Shown: piece by piece, positions 46,106-58,550 of the stretch
Layout of the letters: every line of letters begins with the position of its first letter
How positions within the stretch are numbered: position 1 is the stretch's first letter
Origin: Sipunculus nudus
Taxonomy: Eukaryota; Annelida; Sipuncula; Golfingiida; Sipunculidae
Length of the DNA: 64,000 nt
Assembly: GCA_026874595.1 (NCBI GenBank)
Contig: CM049313.1
Span: forward strand, 48,967,659-49,031,658
Direction: 5' to 3'
Notes under the pieces: generated by a model
Database searches by the model: none
What the model was told of the DNA's origin: nothing
The model's input: only the letters and a program-made list of their open reading frames with translations
Made by a program: the position numbers and the translations under genes

Positions 46106-46108
<3 letters not shown>

Positions 46109-46161
<53 letters not shown>
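46109..46161. repeat. (AT)n microsatellite
   Basis: Uninterrupted AT dinucleotide, 53 bases. Confidence 0.95.
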
Positions 46162-46164
<3 letters not shown>

Positions 46165-46763
46165 CCAATCTTAGGAGGTTGACACAGATATGGAATGCCT
46201 CCTGTCCTTACGTGGGAGTCCTCGAAAATCCCTGGTGTCAGAGCTGTCCTTATGTTGGTCTAGGGTAGCAAGGCAGAAACCGTTTTTTTCGTCACATTGT
46301 TTATACAAACAAATCCATATATACACCCAGGATTCGATTAAAATGGATTTCTGAAGGAACATCCTGAAAATTGTCCTCATGTTCACTCAAGCTGTACATT
46401 CTTTTTCTAGTTTTAACTAAAAACGTATATACCCGTTTTTCTAACGTAACTACAGAATCAATTTAGTAACCAGGCAGACACGCGACTCCTTGATCCACTT
46501 AACAACTCGAGGTGTTAGAAGCCCATTAGGATAAGCTTACAGGTGGGTTCCTCTCCACACACACTCAAACCGGCAACGTATCGACTTTCTGAGCTGCCTG
46601 TCTTACGTTTATCCTGAAATACAGTCACAGATCTATATGTTTATGGTTACAGCACCACGCGTCTCATCCAGTACAGGTCAAGCCTTTCTGGCACGTTTCA
46701 TGCTGCTGTGGACAGCTAGATATATATTGAAGATTCAGTAGTTTTATCGAACCTGACAGCATC

Positions 46764-46772
46764 ATGAGCCAG
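46764..46772 (+). CDS. Candidate first coding exon (Met-Ser-Gln) of the downstream gene
   Basis: ATGAGCCAG followed by the consensus donor GTAAGT, in UTR-like sequence with a TATA-like ATATATAT at 46729. Phase 0 out would join in frame to the exon at 53929, giving a 173-residue product. Alternative first exons exist at 49134 and 52403, so this is one of several possibilities. Confidence 0.25.
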
Positions 46773-46816
46773 GTAAGTGTTATATAAGGACAGGCTACTT
46801 ACGACAGCTACCTGAG

Positions 46817-46818
<2 letters not shown>

Positions 46819-46867
<49 letters not shown>
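46819..46867. repeat. (TA)n microsatellite
   Basis: Uninterrupted TA dinucleotide, 49 bases, directly left of a MITE-like element. Confidence 0.95.
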
Positions 46868-46868
<1 letters not shown>

Positions 46869-46906
46869 ACCTGGTTTGTTTAAATTTTGCTGTCACTGCC
46901 ATTGTA

Positions 46907-47273
46907 CAGTAGCGTCACTTTATCTGCCAGGGTGGGGGGTGGGGGATGAATGACACACATACACACACGCATATATATTTAGTGTCTGTGTGCATGATAC
47001 ATTTTAAATATTACAATTAAATAAAAGTTTTTAGAAAATAAGATATTGTTTCCAGTATAATTAATTCAAAACAATGTTTAACTCATAAAATGAACCAAAG
47101 TCTATAATTGTATTATTTATTTCTCATTTGCAATATATAAATATTATTCTTTGATTAGTGTGTGTGTGGGGGGGGGGGGATGATTACATTCACCATCCCC
47201 CCCCCCCCATGCCGAGAAGTTGGGGGATATAAAGCCCCCCCCCCCTCCCCCCCCCCCCCATATTGACGCTCTG
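46907..47273 (+). mobile_element. CAGTGGCGTC-end MITE, copy 1
   Basis: Left end CAGTAGCGTCA, right end TTGACGCTCTG, imperfect terminal inverted repeats. Inside are a CA/TA-rich tract, long G and C runs (47168-47260) and GTTGGGGGATATAAAG, matching the right-hand part of the copies at 56703 and 62434. About 367 bp, non-coding. Confidence 0.6.
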
Positions 47274-47970
47274 GCGGTTTAACCAACTCGCACAACCATC
47301 AACACGTATAACTGCACCCCTACAAGTAGCCGTGACAACCCGACTCAGAAGGCAATCGTATAATTGGGCAGGTTAGCATACTCGAGTCGTGATGCAGTAA
47401 TATCGAGGAGTGGATCGCAGTGATCTTGCATCAGCTTGCATTCATATTCTGATAAACGGCCCATAATCTCAATATAATGCTAAGAATGATAAATTAACAA
47501 AATACTATACATGTGAGCTCACAACCAAAAACTGAAGCACCGTCTCCATGGATACGAGTTATTTCCTGTATCGCCTGCAACCTGCCTGCGTCCTGTAACC
47601 CGTGCGAACCATGCTTGTGTTCATGCGGTCATAAATTCAGAGGACATGCCGAGGGGATTGCCAATGTGCTTGATTAAAACGGAACTTTTTTCGCTTAGGT
47701 TTGGTATTATTAGAAAGTACACAAAAAATACTCACGATTAGTCTGTTTTATGTTGATATACAGTGTACCTGTAGGCCATGAAGCGTTGACAAAAATGACG
47801 AAAATAGTTGCATCTTCATAAGGCCTTATAATGCGTTCCTCAGGCTTAGATGTAAAGACACTCTGGCGCCAGTAATCTGGTCGTAATGCCAGAGGGTCGA
47901 TATGACGCTACCCTACAAGAGGACCGATACCCCTATAACGGCCACTGCTTTAGGATATCAATTCTAACCC

Positions 47971-47973
<3 letters not shown>

Positions 47974-48031
<58 letters not shown>
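47974..48031. repeat. (CT)n microsatellite
   Basis: Fifty-eight bases of CT dinucleotide. Confidence 0.97.
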
Positions 48032-48035
<4 letters not shown>

Positions 48036-51000
48036 ATTAATTAGAATCACAGGTATATAATAGCGCTATATATACATAATAGTTATATAAAACAGTGCCT
48101 TAATTATGAAAATGGTTCTTGAAACTGCAGTGTTCGAGACGACTGAAAATACACCTTAGCTTCTGCAATTGACGGGAAGTATTTAACGCATTCTTTGATC
48201 ATTAGGTTATTGTAGTTAGATGTACACCCACAGTTGCCCCCTACCCGGAAACTGACAAGCATTCGTGTAGATTAGCTAACTGCACACCTCGATATGAAGG
48301 AGCTCTAGGCCTCGCACGGTAAAATCTTTCATCGAATTTAAACGATTTAACCTTCGCGTGCAGATGTACAAGCGGCTGATATAAGGGGCGCCCCCTCTTT
48401 CAACTTGAATAAATTGGAAAATACAAAAAAGCCCTTAATTCCTAAAACTTTAAAAACTATCCGAGTTCGCCATTACAGTCGTTATGTTCAAAATGTTTCT
48501 ACAAAATGGGATATTATCCACTCAAATACCCTTCAAACCTGCGCCCCCTCCCCGCTCCCCCACCCACCAATTATTAAATCCTATATCCGTCCATATCTAT
48601 AACACCATAAATATATGCGGACAGTAGTAGGAAATCACACTTTGCACTGCATGACGATCAGTGGTCAGTTCGGATTTCGCGAAGCTTTGGCTAAGAAGTC
48701 AGTATGCACCCACCATAAATCCTGACCAACAAAGCTAGTAAATAAACCAGAGAGCACATATTTAATATAAGTGTGCAAGGACATAATAATGTAAACAAAC
48801 TCAATTATAACCCACGAGGGCTTCTGTCAATACCAGAACTGGACCCAAAGATTAATTCCTCCGCTGGTGCAAATGGGCAGTCCTCAAAGTTACTCAACGG
48901 CTGACTCGAGAGGCTTTGGAGCGTGCTGGGTTACGTTTGTAAGGCGACACATGATCTGTAGCAATGTTTTTCCAAATATTGATGGGCGGGATTTCGTATT
49001 TACCTCTAGCAAAAGAAGAATCAACTCGCAAGTTTAAATAGTGAAATTGTACAGCAAAAGTGCGGAATCGTTAGGTCACACAAGGTTTGCATGCACAGAA
49101 CAACCGGGGAGAACTGTAACATCCGTTGTTAAAGGTGAGTGCCTAAAAGTGTATTTTCTCGAGATATTTTAGGGAGATTTTTATCATCAACAAAAGGCTA
49201 AATATATAAGAGGACAAAATTAAAATTGTTCGACATTTTATACCGAGTCGACCGTGCTCAGATACATGATGGTGAGTAATTATTGTTTTATTTGTTACAA
49301 CATTTTACATTTGTGACGTAAAACGTCTTGAAGAAAAAGAAGAAATATACCCAACAGATTCTCTGGAAATGCAAAGTCAAGATTTTTTTTTTTTTTTGGG
49401 GTGGGGGGGGGGGGGGCTGGATCCTCTTTTGCCTCACTCATAGGAAAGAAAAAAAAAAATATTTCAGCATTACTCGTGATTAACTCCATACAGAATACTT
49501 ATACAGACATAACGTAATGTCGGTGACCGAATATAGCAGTAACTGTCACCTTTTATTTTTGTGGTAATATTGATCATGGGACTGGTATTTTGTATGTAAG
49601 CTAAATGTGGTCCTAACTTATATTAGCCAAAAAAATAATTCTTTCCTTTTATACCATGGTTATTTCACTGGGGATGATAAAAACACGATTAAATGGATAT
49701 GAGGTGTACTAATTTATTATAAGATTTATCTATACGCTACTTGAACTTTTGCTGATCACAAGTGTTTTCATTCATTTTGTTATGTCCAGTACCTAGAATA
49801 TTGTTTCCATGACTGGCATGTCAGTGTTAGTTGCAAGGTTTGCCACGAATGTTGACTTGAGTGAGTTGAAATGATTTTTATATTTCCAGTTCTTCCTACT
49901 CAAGTCAGGAGATAGCAGATAGCTTTACCTTAGCGTTATTGGACTTACATATGAGTACCAATTTAACTATTTTATTTTCAAAATGATAGCTTTATGTGAC
50001 TTGAAATTTCGCTTGTTGTTGTATTTGATATTTTTATTTGCCTACAATCTGTAATGCGCTTTACAAAACACTTATCATGCAACTTTTATGATTACATATG
50101 TTACAGACGTAACCATTTATGCTTACCAATTTTCTGTGAATAAATTGGTACTTTCCAAGTTTTCTTAATGGTTTTTTTGGTTTCACTCTGTTATTCCATC
50201 ATTTTTCACGATTATGAACCATGCAATAAGTTAATGTTATCCTTTTTAGTCTCTTTTTGTGAATGACAGACTGCAATTATCAGTGTGTTATATACAGCAT
50301 GTACTATAAAGAAACTCTGCAGTCCTTTTGCAGGACAAGTCAATTCAAAACAAACAGACGCCAGTGTAAATACATGGTGCTTCCTGCCTACATCATGGCT
50401 GGGAAGACGACATAAAGGATTAAATAAAGGAGGACCATTTGGATGCTGTTAAAATCCCACTAGCCGTCAACCTTGACACAGACCTATCTGAACACCAGAA
50501 TGCAGAACTGTTATATATATTTTCTGACTTACAACTGACAGTGTTTTATTTGTCCAGATGGGTCTAGTTTAAACTTTTGGTGAGTGAACACTTACAACTT
50601 GAACAAATAACTTAAAAATGTAGTTTATTGTAAAAAAAAAAATCATGTCAAGGGACAATAAAAGCAGATATGTACTGGAGTCTGATAGGAAATAGACGAC
50701 CCATATTTCAATCCTAAGGTTTTTGCAGGAATTTATTTTCATGTGTTTCACTTATATGATATAAAGATTACTTCTGCTAGAATTCTCCAGGAACACCCTC
50801 CCCTAAAATATCTACATAGAAAGAAAAATTGTTCTATTCCAGAAATCACACAAAAAATAAATTTTGGAAAGAGACGTGAGGCATATACAGGGTGTACGAA
50901 TTATTTAATGAGAAGGTTTTTTTCCCGATAAACAACATAGGTCCGACAGCTTCATCACTTGAGAAATATCGTAGATATAACGATTGTATAGAGAAGCATT

Positions 51001-52300
51001 CAACCGTGAAATTATATGAAAGATGCTTTGTATTAGTTGAAGCTCAGGCGACATCGTGAAACACGATGTTTAATCAGTGTAGTCTAAGGCATGTTAACAG
51101 ACAATGCGTTATTTGTATACACATGCATATGTCGTTGAAGTCTCTTGTACGCGAAACGTATAACTGCCAATTTATGTGAAAAAGATAGGCCCAGAAAAAT
51201 ATATTCCAACATTATATAATTTTTGGTTCAAATACTGTAAATTGTCATGGAATAAGCAGGTCTGATGCTAAATTGACAACTCTCCCAGATAAAAAGAAAG
51301 CAGGTATATATATTTGATGAAAGCATTTAGCAAATAAACCATATCAATAGTCCATTTCATTTTGGAGGTAATAAGAATCACCACAATATATATTTTATTA
51401 TAAAACATTATGACAAAGGACCATTCCTTTGTCCCCGTGTGGAAGCCACCCATTCGTATTTATTTGTTCTGTCACTCGCAAGGTGAACTCGATTTACTGA
51501 AGCATGACAGTGTTCATACATGAAACGAATACACGTGATTACATGATTGATATTACAGGAGATTCTGGTGGAGGTCTGTACGCCCTGACTACAGATTCTA
51601 ATTTGTTATCAATTTAAAGATGTACTGATGATATTTTTTCATGTTTCACCGTCCCTACAGACAACGGATCTTAACAAATATATGTGACCACCCCCCCCCC
51701 CCCCCTCCCCCCCTCCCCCCCCCCCCCCCCCCACATGGTTGATTTCGTACAATGCACAATGTCACAATTGATCGACATTCTGGATAAAGCTACATAAGTC
51801 GCTGCAGTAATCTGACAATTCACTGTATGACTGTGCATTTGAACCGTAGCTGTGAAGAGTGTTTACAAAGAGCCAGAGCAATCGTAATTGTGTAGATGAC
51901 ACAAACAGCAGGCTTTTAGGAGCTTTTCATAAAGGTATGTTTAATATTGGCACTAACAAGTCAAGCGAGAACCTCTCCGTGGTGCAAAAGTTTAATCAGA
52001 AAGGTATGACATTTTGGTTTTCATGTCATTGGTATGATATAAATACCGGCCCTGGGTACCAACACTAGGATACGCACAGTGCACACTCATATCATAAGAC
52101 AGTTAACACACGGACCCACAGTCATACACTCACGTATATAAAGAGAGAAAGAAACAGAAACAGATTTGCATCCACACTGAAGTATTCACAGTCCATGCGT
52201 CTGTTCACGTATATCAGTGTGTTTTGAAGAACATGTCACATGGGGAATTTATCAAAATGTATCAGAAGTCAAGTTTTTTCATAAAGGCCTTCGACTAGGT
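48032..52300. other. No confirmed exon
   Basis: Holds a candidate first exon ending at the donor AAAG/GTGAGT (49134/49135), a G-rich run at about 49397-49418 and a C-rich run at 51690-51733. The 48405-48602 frame has no family resemblance and ends in a transposon-like ATCCGTCC. Confidence 0.4.
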
Positions 52301-52319
52301 TGACGAGACAGATATGTGA

Positions 52320-52403
52320 ACGTAATTCATGCTGGGATGGTGTCCAACTGACGCGCTCTTTGGCGCCGAGTTAATCTTACGACGCGTTTTACTTGGATAT
52401 AAG
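52320..52403 (+). promoter_or_regulatory. Candidate 5' UTR exon and promoter-proximal region
   Basis: A CpG-containing patch (GACGCGCTCTTTGGCGCC, ACGACGCGTTTTAC) ends in ATATAAG/GTATGT, a consensus donor at 52404. The next exon, at 53929, begins exactly with ATG after its acceptor, so a non-coding first exon spliced over a 1.5-kb intron would fit. The transcription start cannot be placed. Confidence 0.3.
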
Positions 52404-53791
52404 GTATGTATTTTGATGACGGTTTTATAAATGACACTGTTATCGTGCTAGCATATTTTATACATTATATTGCTGGTCCTTAGAGTAAGGATTTAAACTG
52501 AGCTAGGACACGAATGGATGAAATAAGTTAATCACAACCTACTTGATTTGCTGTTCATTTTGTAATTATCAACATTATATTATATATAAGGTTAGTATTT
52601 TTGCTTTCAAGTACTCTTGATGACATGGTGAAGGTTTACATGATTTAAGTTTCCTTTGCGTTTCATGTTTAATATATGGCTCTGTGGAACAGACGTCGGT
52701 TTCCAGTACACGACAGGGACAAACCTACCAATACATTACAGGTTTATATTTTTATTATTTAATTAACGAAGAGTATAGAGAAGGTTTATTTGTCTAGAGC
52801 ACCTTCATCACAATGGTTAACTTACTCAGTGATGAATGATTTCCCATGCATGTTTGTCCGTATTCCAGGACAGTTTAAATACTAACATATATATTAGTTA
52901 TATCAGCCTATTTGTTGAGGAGCATAAGCAATGTCATCTTTACACTTCTTGTCAGAGACAGATCCATGATTTTGGAAAGGGAAGGGTCACGCCTAAGAAG
53001 ACTGAAAGAAAACCTTTAAAAAGGTCCTCTGGTTCGGGAAGGAGGGGGTCTGGGTTGCAAAATTAGGTTTGAAACCCTAAAACAAAGGTTGTTTCGGCTC
53101 GAAAGGGAGGGGGGGGGGGAAGGGTCTTAAAACCCTTGACCCCGACTCCACTCCCTGGAACTGCCACTGAGAGGATATACCCTATAACTCCTTCAACAAA
53201 ACAACTGCTTGCCATAGCATCATTTGCTGGGTTTAACTCCAGGAACATGAACATTCAGACCAATGAAAGCGGTGTCAAACTTGGGTGCATGCACACCCCA
53301 TCCCCTTAACCCTCCCCTGGATTCGCCCCTGCTTAAATGTTTGAATGAGCAGTCTGCGGATGTTCAACGTGTGCACGTGCGAGTAATTGTGAGCAAATAC
53401 TCTTGGATTTGTTGGTATCCATGGTCACTCAGTGGTAGAGACAGAACACCAACGGGTTATGGATTCTGTTCCGAATCCGAGTGAACAGACTTTTCTGTGA
53501 TTCTGTGATTTTGTATGATTTAGTTGCTTGCAGGGCTCCTATTGGTATGACATTTTTATGGAGACATTTTTCTAGGGAAGGCAACCGTCTCCTTGTTTCA
53601 TGCAGTATAAGTCTAGGCTATGCAAATCTCGATATGGGACGTCATGACAAGGCCGTAGTCCTTTCATTTACATACTGGTGTTAACTAGGCCCGGAGACTA
53701 TTGCGCTTGCGGATCATGGCTGTGTACTAATGTAATAAACCCCATTGCGGGGTTATAACACTGAAAACCCCAATAGACACATTGATACCTG

Positions 53792-53796
<5 letters not shown>

Positions 53797-53837
<41 letters not shown>
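53797..53837. repeat. (TA)n microsatellite
   Basis: Forty-one bases of TA dinucleotide, 90 bp upstream of the exon at 53929. Confidence 0.95.
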
Positions 53838-53841
<4 letters not shown>

Positions 53842-53928
53842 AATCATGACCAAGGTCAAGCCATCTGACCGAATGACTGAATTTATAATTATTCTGGTCT
53901 TTTAGCCATCATGTTCTGTTATTTTCAG

Positions 53929-54007
53929 ATGACACACTTGAATATCCTAACACTGCCAGCCCTTGAAACGCCATCGAAATACCTGGCAAGCCCTGAAAGA
54001 CGAGCAC
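53929..54007 (+). CDS. Small gene, exon 1 of the assembled frame (residues 1-26)
   Basis: Acceptor GTTATTTTCAG immediately followed by ATG, donor GCAC/GTGAGT, phase 1. The other two frames hit stops, so only this frame (MTHLNILTLPALETPSKYLA...) can be coding. Confidence 0.55.
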
Positions 54008-56551
54008 GTGAGTAAAACTACACCTGTCACTGCTTACTGACAGTTATATCAGCTCTACGGATCACTCTTGTCCATCGGCCGTGAACGGGGCATAAATCGT
54101 AATCGTTGGACCTAGAAAAGTTTAACTAAACATTTTTTTACAATTTCCCCCCTGTCCTGCAAGTTCAACAGTGATCTTGAGACTAATAGATAACCAGTTA
54201 ATGGTCATGTGAGAGTTCTGGTTGAACTCTCACCGTACATTTAGAGTCATCTGGTGAAATCTCTTTTGAAACTGGCTCACAGAGACCTTAATTCTGCTGG
54301 ATACTCAAAAATACGATGGCGACTATCCTGAAAGTCAGACTCTCCTCAGTCTGATTAAGGATGATGAACATGTAGTTTGCGATACATTAAAGTTTGCAAA
54401 TATTGTGGCTCATTTTCATCTTAAATTTTAGAATTTTGAAAAGTTGGAACAAAATCAACCAAACCGATTCATTACCCAGGTCATGAGCACTTGTAAAATT
54501 TAAGAATTACAGAAGAATTTTGAAAAAAAATTGCATGTAGAACTTATAAAAAGTAAACAAATATTTATTAATGATTGCCGTTAAATTTGTTTTGCATATA
54601 GATCATTGTCGCCACGAGACTACATTTGGGCTACCTGTGTCTATTATTCATTTAACGTAAGTTAAAGAGTCATATTTGGACTGGCAAATAACACTCTAAA
54701 GAGAGCTTCAGCTGTGCAGTATCATTTATTTCATCAAAGTGTCGCAGTGTGCACCGGTCGTTGAGGAACCTTTATTCTGAAAAAAAAAAAAACAGCACCA
54801 GACAAATTTAATATATACTAATGATAATACAGTGTTAAGAAGTTTCCCTCTGCATTTAAGGTTACAGCCATCGGTTTTACAACAACAATATAAATTCTTC
54901 GAGCTGAATATTAAGTCATCACAATATTATACACCAGACTAAACTTTAAACCTGTAAGACAGTGTACACGAGTGCTCACAGCATAAATGTAACAGGTTAA
55001 TACACATCTATAGTAAAAAGGAATAAATTTCACATAAACAACCCTGTGACACTAGTGTTTTAATGATACGTCACATAAGACTTTTTTTACACATTTACAG
55101 GATGTTTAATTTTAATGGAGTAGTTTGTCAGCTGGCTACACTATTTTTTTATCTTTTGAGTATGACAGCTGCATGGCTTCACTTTCGAACTCTTGACAGC
55201 TGGCTTTACTGTTGTTTCTTGTTTTGACTAGTTTCATCGTTGCTTCTAGTTTGTTAGCTGGCTTCACTGTTGTTTCTAAATTGACAGCTGGTTTCACTGT
55301 TGTATTTAGTTTGAAAGCTGGCTTCATTGTTGTTTCTAGTTTGACAGTTGGCTTGACTGTTGTTTCTAGTTTGACAGTTGGCTTGACTGTTGTTTTATTG
55401 TTTGACAGTTGGCTTCACTGTCGTTTCTAGTTTGAAAGCTGGCTTCACTGTTGTTTCTAGTTTGACAGTTGGCTCCACTGTTGTTTTTTGTTTGACAGTT
55501 GGCTTCACTGTTGTTTTATTGTTTGACAGTTGGCTTCACTGTTGTTTTATTGTTTGACAGCTGGCTTCACTGTTGTTTTTTGTTTGACAGTTGGCTTCAC
55601 TGTTGTTTTATTGTTTGACATCTGGCTTCACTGTTGTTTTTTTGTTTGACAGTTGGCTTCACTGTTGTTTGATTGTTTGACAGCTGGCTTCACTGTTGTT
55701 TCTTGTTTGAAAGCTTGCTTCACTGTTGTTTTATTGTTCGACAGTTGGCTTCACTGTTGCTTCTTGTTTGACAGTTGGCTTCAGTGTTGTTTCTAGTTTG
55801 ACAGTTGGCTTCACTGTTGTTTCTAGTTTGACAGCTGGTTTCACTATTATTTCTAGTTTGACAGCTGGCTTCACTGTTGTTATATTGTTTGACAGTTGGC
55901 TTCACTGTTGTTTCTAGTTTGACAGCTGGCTTCACTGTTGTTTCTTGTTTGAAAGCTGGCCTCACTGTTGTTTTATTGTTTGACAGTTGGCCTTACTGTT
56001 GTTTCTTGTTTGGCAGTTGGCTTCACTGTTGTTTGTCGTAATCGGTAGGATTTATCTGGGGTTACTAGGTTCGGTGAGGCATGTATTTAAAGTTTTTGTT
56101 TTGTTGGTGAATAAGGGTTACTGGGTGCCTGGCTTATTGTACTGTATTAGGGCTATTATGAAGCGCTCGAGGATTTGTTGGATTGCTTAAAGTTGATCAA
56201 GACCCCAGGTGTTGGTTCGGTCAGGAGATCAGTGGATTAGTAGTCCAGTTGGTTGTTCCTGCATACATTGGCTGGGATCTTGAGACTGCATATTTAACTT
56301 TATTATCGGCTTAAAATTATTTAAGGTTACAAAGGAGGTATTTAGTTCTATGTTTGCAAACTTCACCCAAATATCTGATCACTCCAGTTTGTACCTGAAG
56401 AGTGAGCCGGCTTGAATGCTGCTCTCACGAAACAGATCTGTAGCACAAACTGACGAAGTCAAACTAACCGTACTTTAGTTATTTATAAACGCTCCCATAC
56501 GGTAGAGCACTATCACCGCGATGTATTGATTTCACGCTATGTGAACAATAC

Positions 56552-56622
<71 letters not shown>

Positions 56623-58233
56623 GCTCAGAAATGGAACCAAAGTTTTCAATTCTAATTATTGATAAATTTCATGTTCACTATATAATATTATTCATTTAAT
56701 AGCAGGGGGATGATTAAGTTGACAATCCCACCTCGCAAAAAAATTCAGTGGGGGATATATATACCTCCAATCTCGCTGTATTGACGCCCCCTGGTGGTGG
56801 GGGTGGTGAAAACCACCCCTCAACGCATGTACCACTATATACTAGTATATATGATATGGACTAACATTTTCAATTAATACAACATGTTGCAACGCTATTC
56901 CACATCCCATTATATTTTCATATTTTTACATTCTTTAACTGTGTAATTTGTTAAAACAAAAACCTTTCGGCACTTCTCTCTGAGCACTCTCACGTTTTAT
57001 CATAACCAAGCCTTAGTATATCTGACACAGTCAGCCCCATCACATATGAATCCAATGGGAATACGCTAACCTTGGAATACATCTTTTCTGATCATATCCG
57101 TTCATTGACAAAAGTACATATTCTGTTGGAACGGCCAGGGAGTACTGTCCACGGTATGTCCACTTTACTTATTCTTGATGTGATAAAAATCGGTGAAAAC
57201 ACTGGATTAGAGTTTGTCAGTTATATGTTGTGTCAGACCATTAGCGCTCTGCTTGAAGCCCCTAACTTCTTATTGTCTCATTACCATAGGCAGATTTTTT
57301 TTCAGAGACAGCCAGATTAAGACAGGAATGGCAACATCGGAGGAAGTGTCGAAAATCTGCGGAGTACATATCCCAGGGACCTTCACACGCGCGAGATGTC
57401 TCGTCTTCATTAATTTCACATTGCACTGACAGAGGGCGCATCAACCCAGCCGTGCTTCATGCCAGAAACTCGCTGAGTAAAAATTACTGCACTTATCGTT
57501 CAGACATGTGAGATTTGTCGTATTTTAATATCAACATTTGCAGCTTGAATTTTAAATTATATTTATCGGGCGGGGGAGGGATGTATGGGGAGATCGGTTT
57601 GTCGGGAAATGTGTCATTTTTACTTAGCTCACCCCAGGCATTATGTTTGGACTTTTCGTCACATTTCACTGTCGGATCGTATAAATGCTACTTGGTTTGA
57701 CCTGGCTATGTCTAAACTCAAATGATATCCTTTTCAAACATTGAATTGTAACTCAGGTTCCAATACATCATATTACAGCAAAGAAATGTAATTTTGTTTC
57801 AGGCCGTTGTGGTACGAGGTTGTAACAGTTACATAATGTGATAGGCGAATCTACCTTGTATGACCCTTAGTTTTTTTTATTTCGGTTAAACTTATGGACA
57901 ATTGATCGTTAAATCGCGATCCAGTAGACATACTATTTCGATCGAAAAGGCCTATTTCTGATCGTGACACTAGTTCTGTCTAAAACTGCACTGCCATGGA
58001 TGTCATCATATCACAGTGATACCACTCTATGCATAGGGTAATCTTAAAATGTCTACATATTCTCAAATATATTTGTGTAAATTTCGCCGTCATAATCTAT
58101 GGTCTGTTATCAGACGCGTTTTTGACAATAGGGCCTACATGTGGTGTCACTAACGTCTCGGTCGACTTATTAGTTTGAGGGGAAGATGCAATTTAACTAA
58201 TGAAAACTTTTTCTCTCCTTCTCTCCCCCCCCC

Positions 58234-58286
<53 letters not shown>

Positions 58287-58550
58287 ATACTAAATCTTTT
58301 GTTTGTCTTTTTCTGTAGGAGGATACACGCTCGTCCACAGTTCAGTTACCCGGTAGAACTTCCGCCGCCTAAACCACCCAGAACGAGGCCCAGAGATGAC
58401 CACGTAATCAAGACGCTCTCCACAATGTTTCAGTCCACAGGTTCACCAAAGGACCGGCATTTCTGGGTACATCCCGAATGGAGGTCTGAACGCATATCCT
58501 GGTGCCATACACACGACGACCCAAGACCGCGACCGGAAACGACGAGTTGA
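53929..58550 (+). CDS. Unrecognised small gene, 3 coding exons, 170 residues
   Basis: Exons 53929-54007, 57306-57507 and 58319-58550 join with phases 0/1, 1/2 and 2/stop into one open frame: residues 1-26, 27-93 and 94-170. The middle exon alone is open for 66 codons in AT-rich flanks. The product is basic. Residues 1-26 include LPALETPSKYLASPERRA. Residues 28-50 are Arg/Lys/Gln-rich (LRQEWQHRRKCRK). After a Ser-rich stretch, residues 98-118 are proline-rich (LPPPKPPRTRPRDD), followed by a Trp/His-containing tail (FWVHPEWRSERISWCHTHDD). No signal peptide or membrane segment. I do not recognise the family. The short LxxP...SPxRR style and small size recall ciliary or sperm microtubule proteins, but that is only an impression. 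If the second donor is not used, the middle exon ends at a TGA (57509-57511) as a terminal exon. Confidence 0.5.
55193..56036 (-). repeat. 30/31-bp minisatellite, about 28 copies
   Basis: Units TTGACAGTTGGCTTCACTGT plus TGTTTCTAGT (30 bp), mixed with 31-bp versions ending TTTTATTGT. Runs of 30-bp units keep frame and on the minus strand spell a decapeptide repeat of the type KLETTVKPAV. The interspersed 31-bp units shift the frame, so a long repetitive protein cannot be read through. Most likely a non-coding minisatellite. Confidence 0.95.
56556..56622. repeat. (TA)n microsatellite
   Basis: Sixty-seven bases of TA dinucleotide with one GT interruption. Confidence 0.95.
56703..56793 (+). mobile_element. 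CAGTGGCGTC-end MITE, copy 2 (right part)
   Basis: GGGGGATGATTAAGTTGACA, GTGGGGGATATATATACC and TATTGACGCCCCCTGG match, in order, the right-hand parts of the elements at 46907 and 62434. The left end is not visible; it may be lost in the (TA)n tract. Confidence 0.55.
57306..57507 (+). CDS. Small gene, exon 2 of the assembled frame (residues 27-93)
   Basis: Strong acceptor GATTTTTTTTCAG, donor CAGACAT/GTGAGA (weak at -1), length 202. Continues phase 1 to phase 2. Open throughout: TARLRQEWQHRRKCRKSAEY, then SHARDVSSSLISHCTDRG, then NPAVLHARNSLSKNY. GC content is above that of the flanks. Confidence 0.5.
58225..58283. repeat. C20 run followed by (CT)n
   Basis: A homopolymer of about 20 C and then 39 bases of CT repeat, ending 35 bp before a splice acceptor. 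It may act as an extended polypyrimidine tract. Confidence 0.95.
58319..58550 (+). CDS. Small gene, terminal exon (residues 94-170)
   Basis: Acceptor TTTTTCTGTAG, preceded by a very long pyrimidine tract. Open to TGA at 58548-58550 in one frame only. Clearly GC-richer than its surroundings. Proline-rich (VELPPPKPPRTRPRDD) and then FWVHPEWRSERISW. The best coding-looking segment outside the ACSBG-like gene. Confidence 0.6.

Larger units (their letters stand above)
54008..57305 (+). other. Intron of the small gene, hosting a minisatellite
   Basis: 3.3 kb containing the ~30-bp minisatellite (55193-56036), a (TA)n tract (56556-56622) and a MITE right end (56703-56793). Confidence 0.5.

Noticed and set aside
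58320-58355. Direct splice from 54007 to 58319, skipping 57306-57507
   Set aside because: Phases do not match; the frame hits a stop after about a dozen codons.
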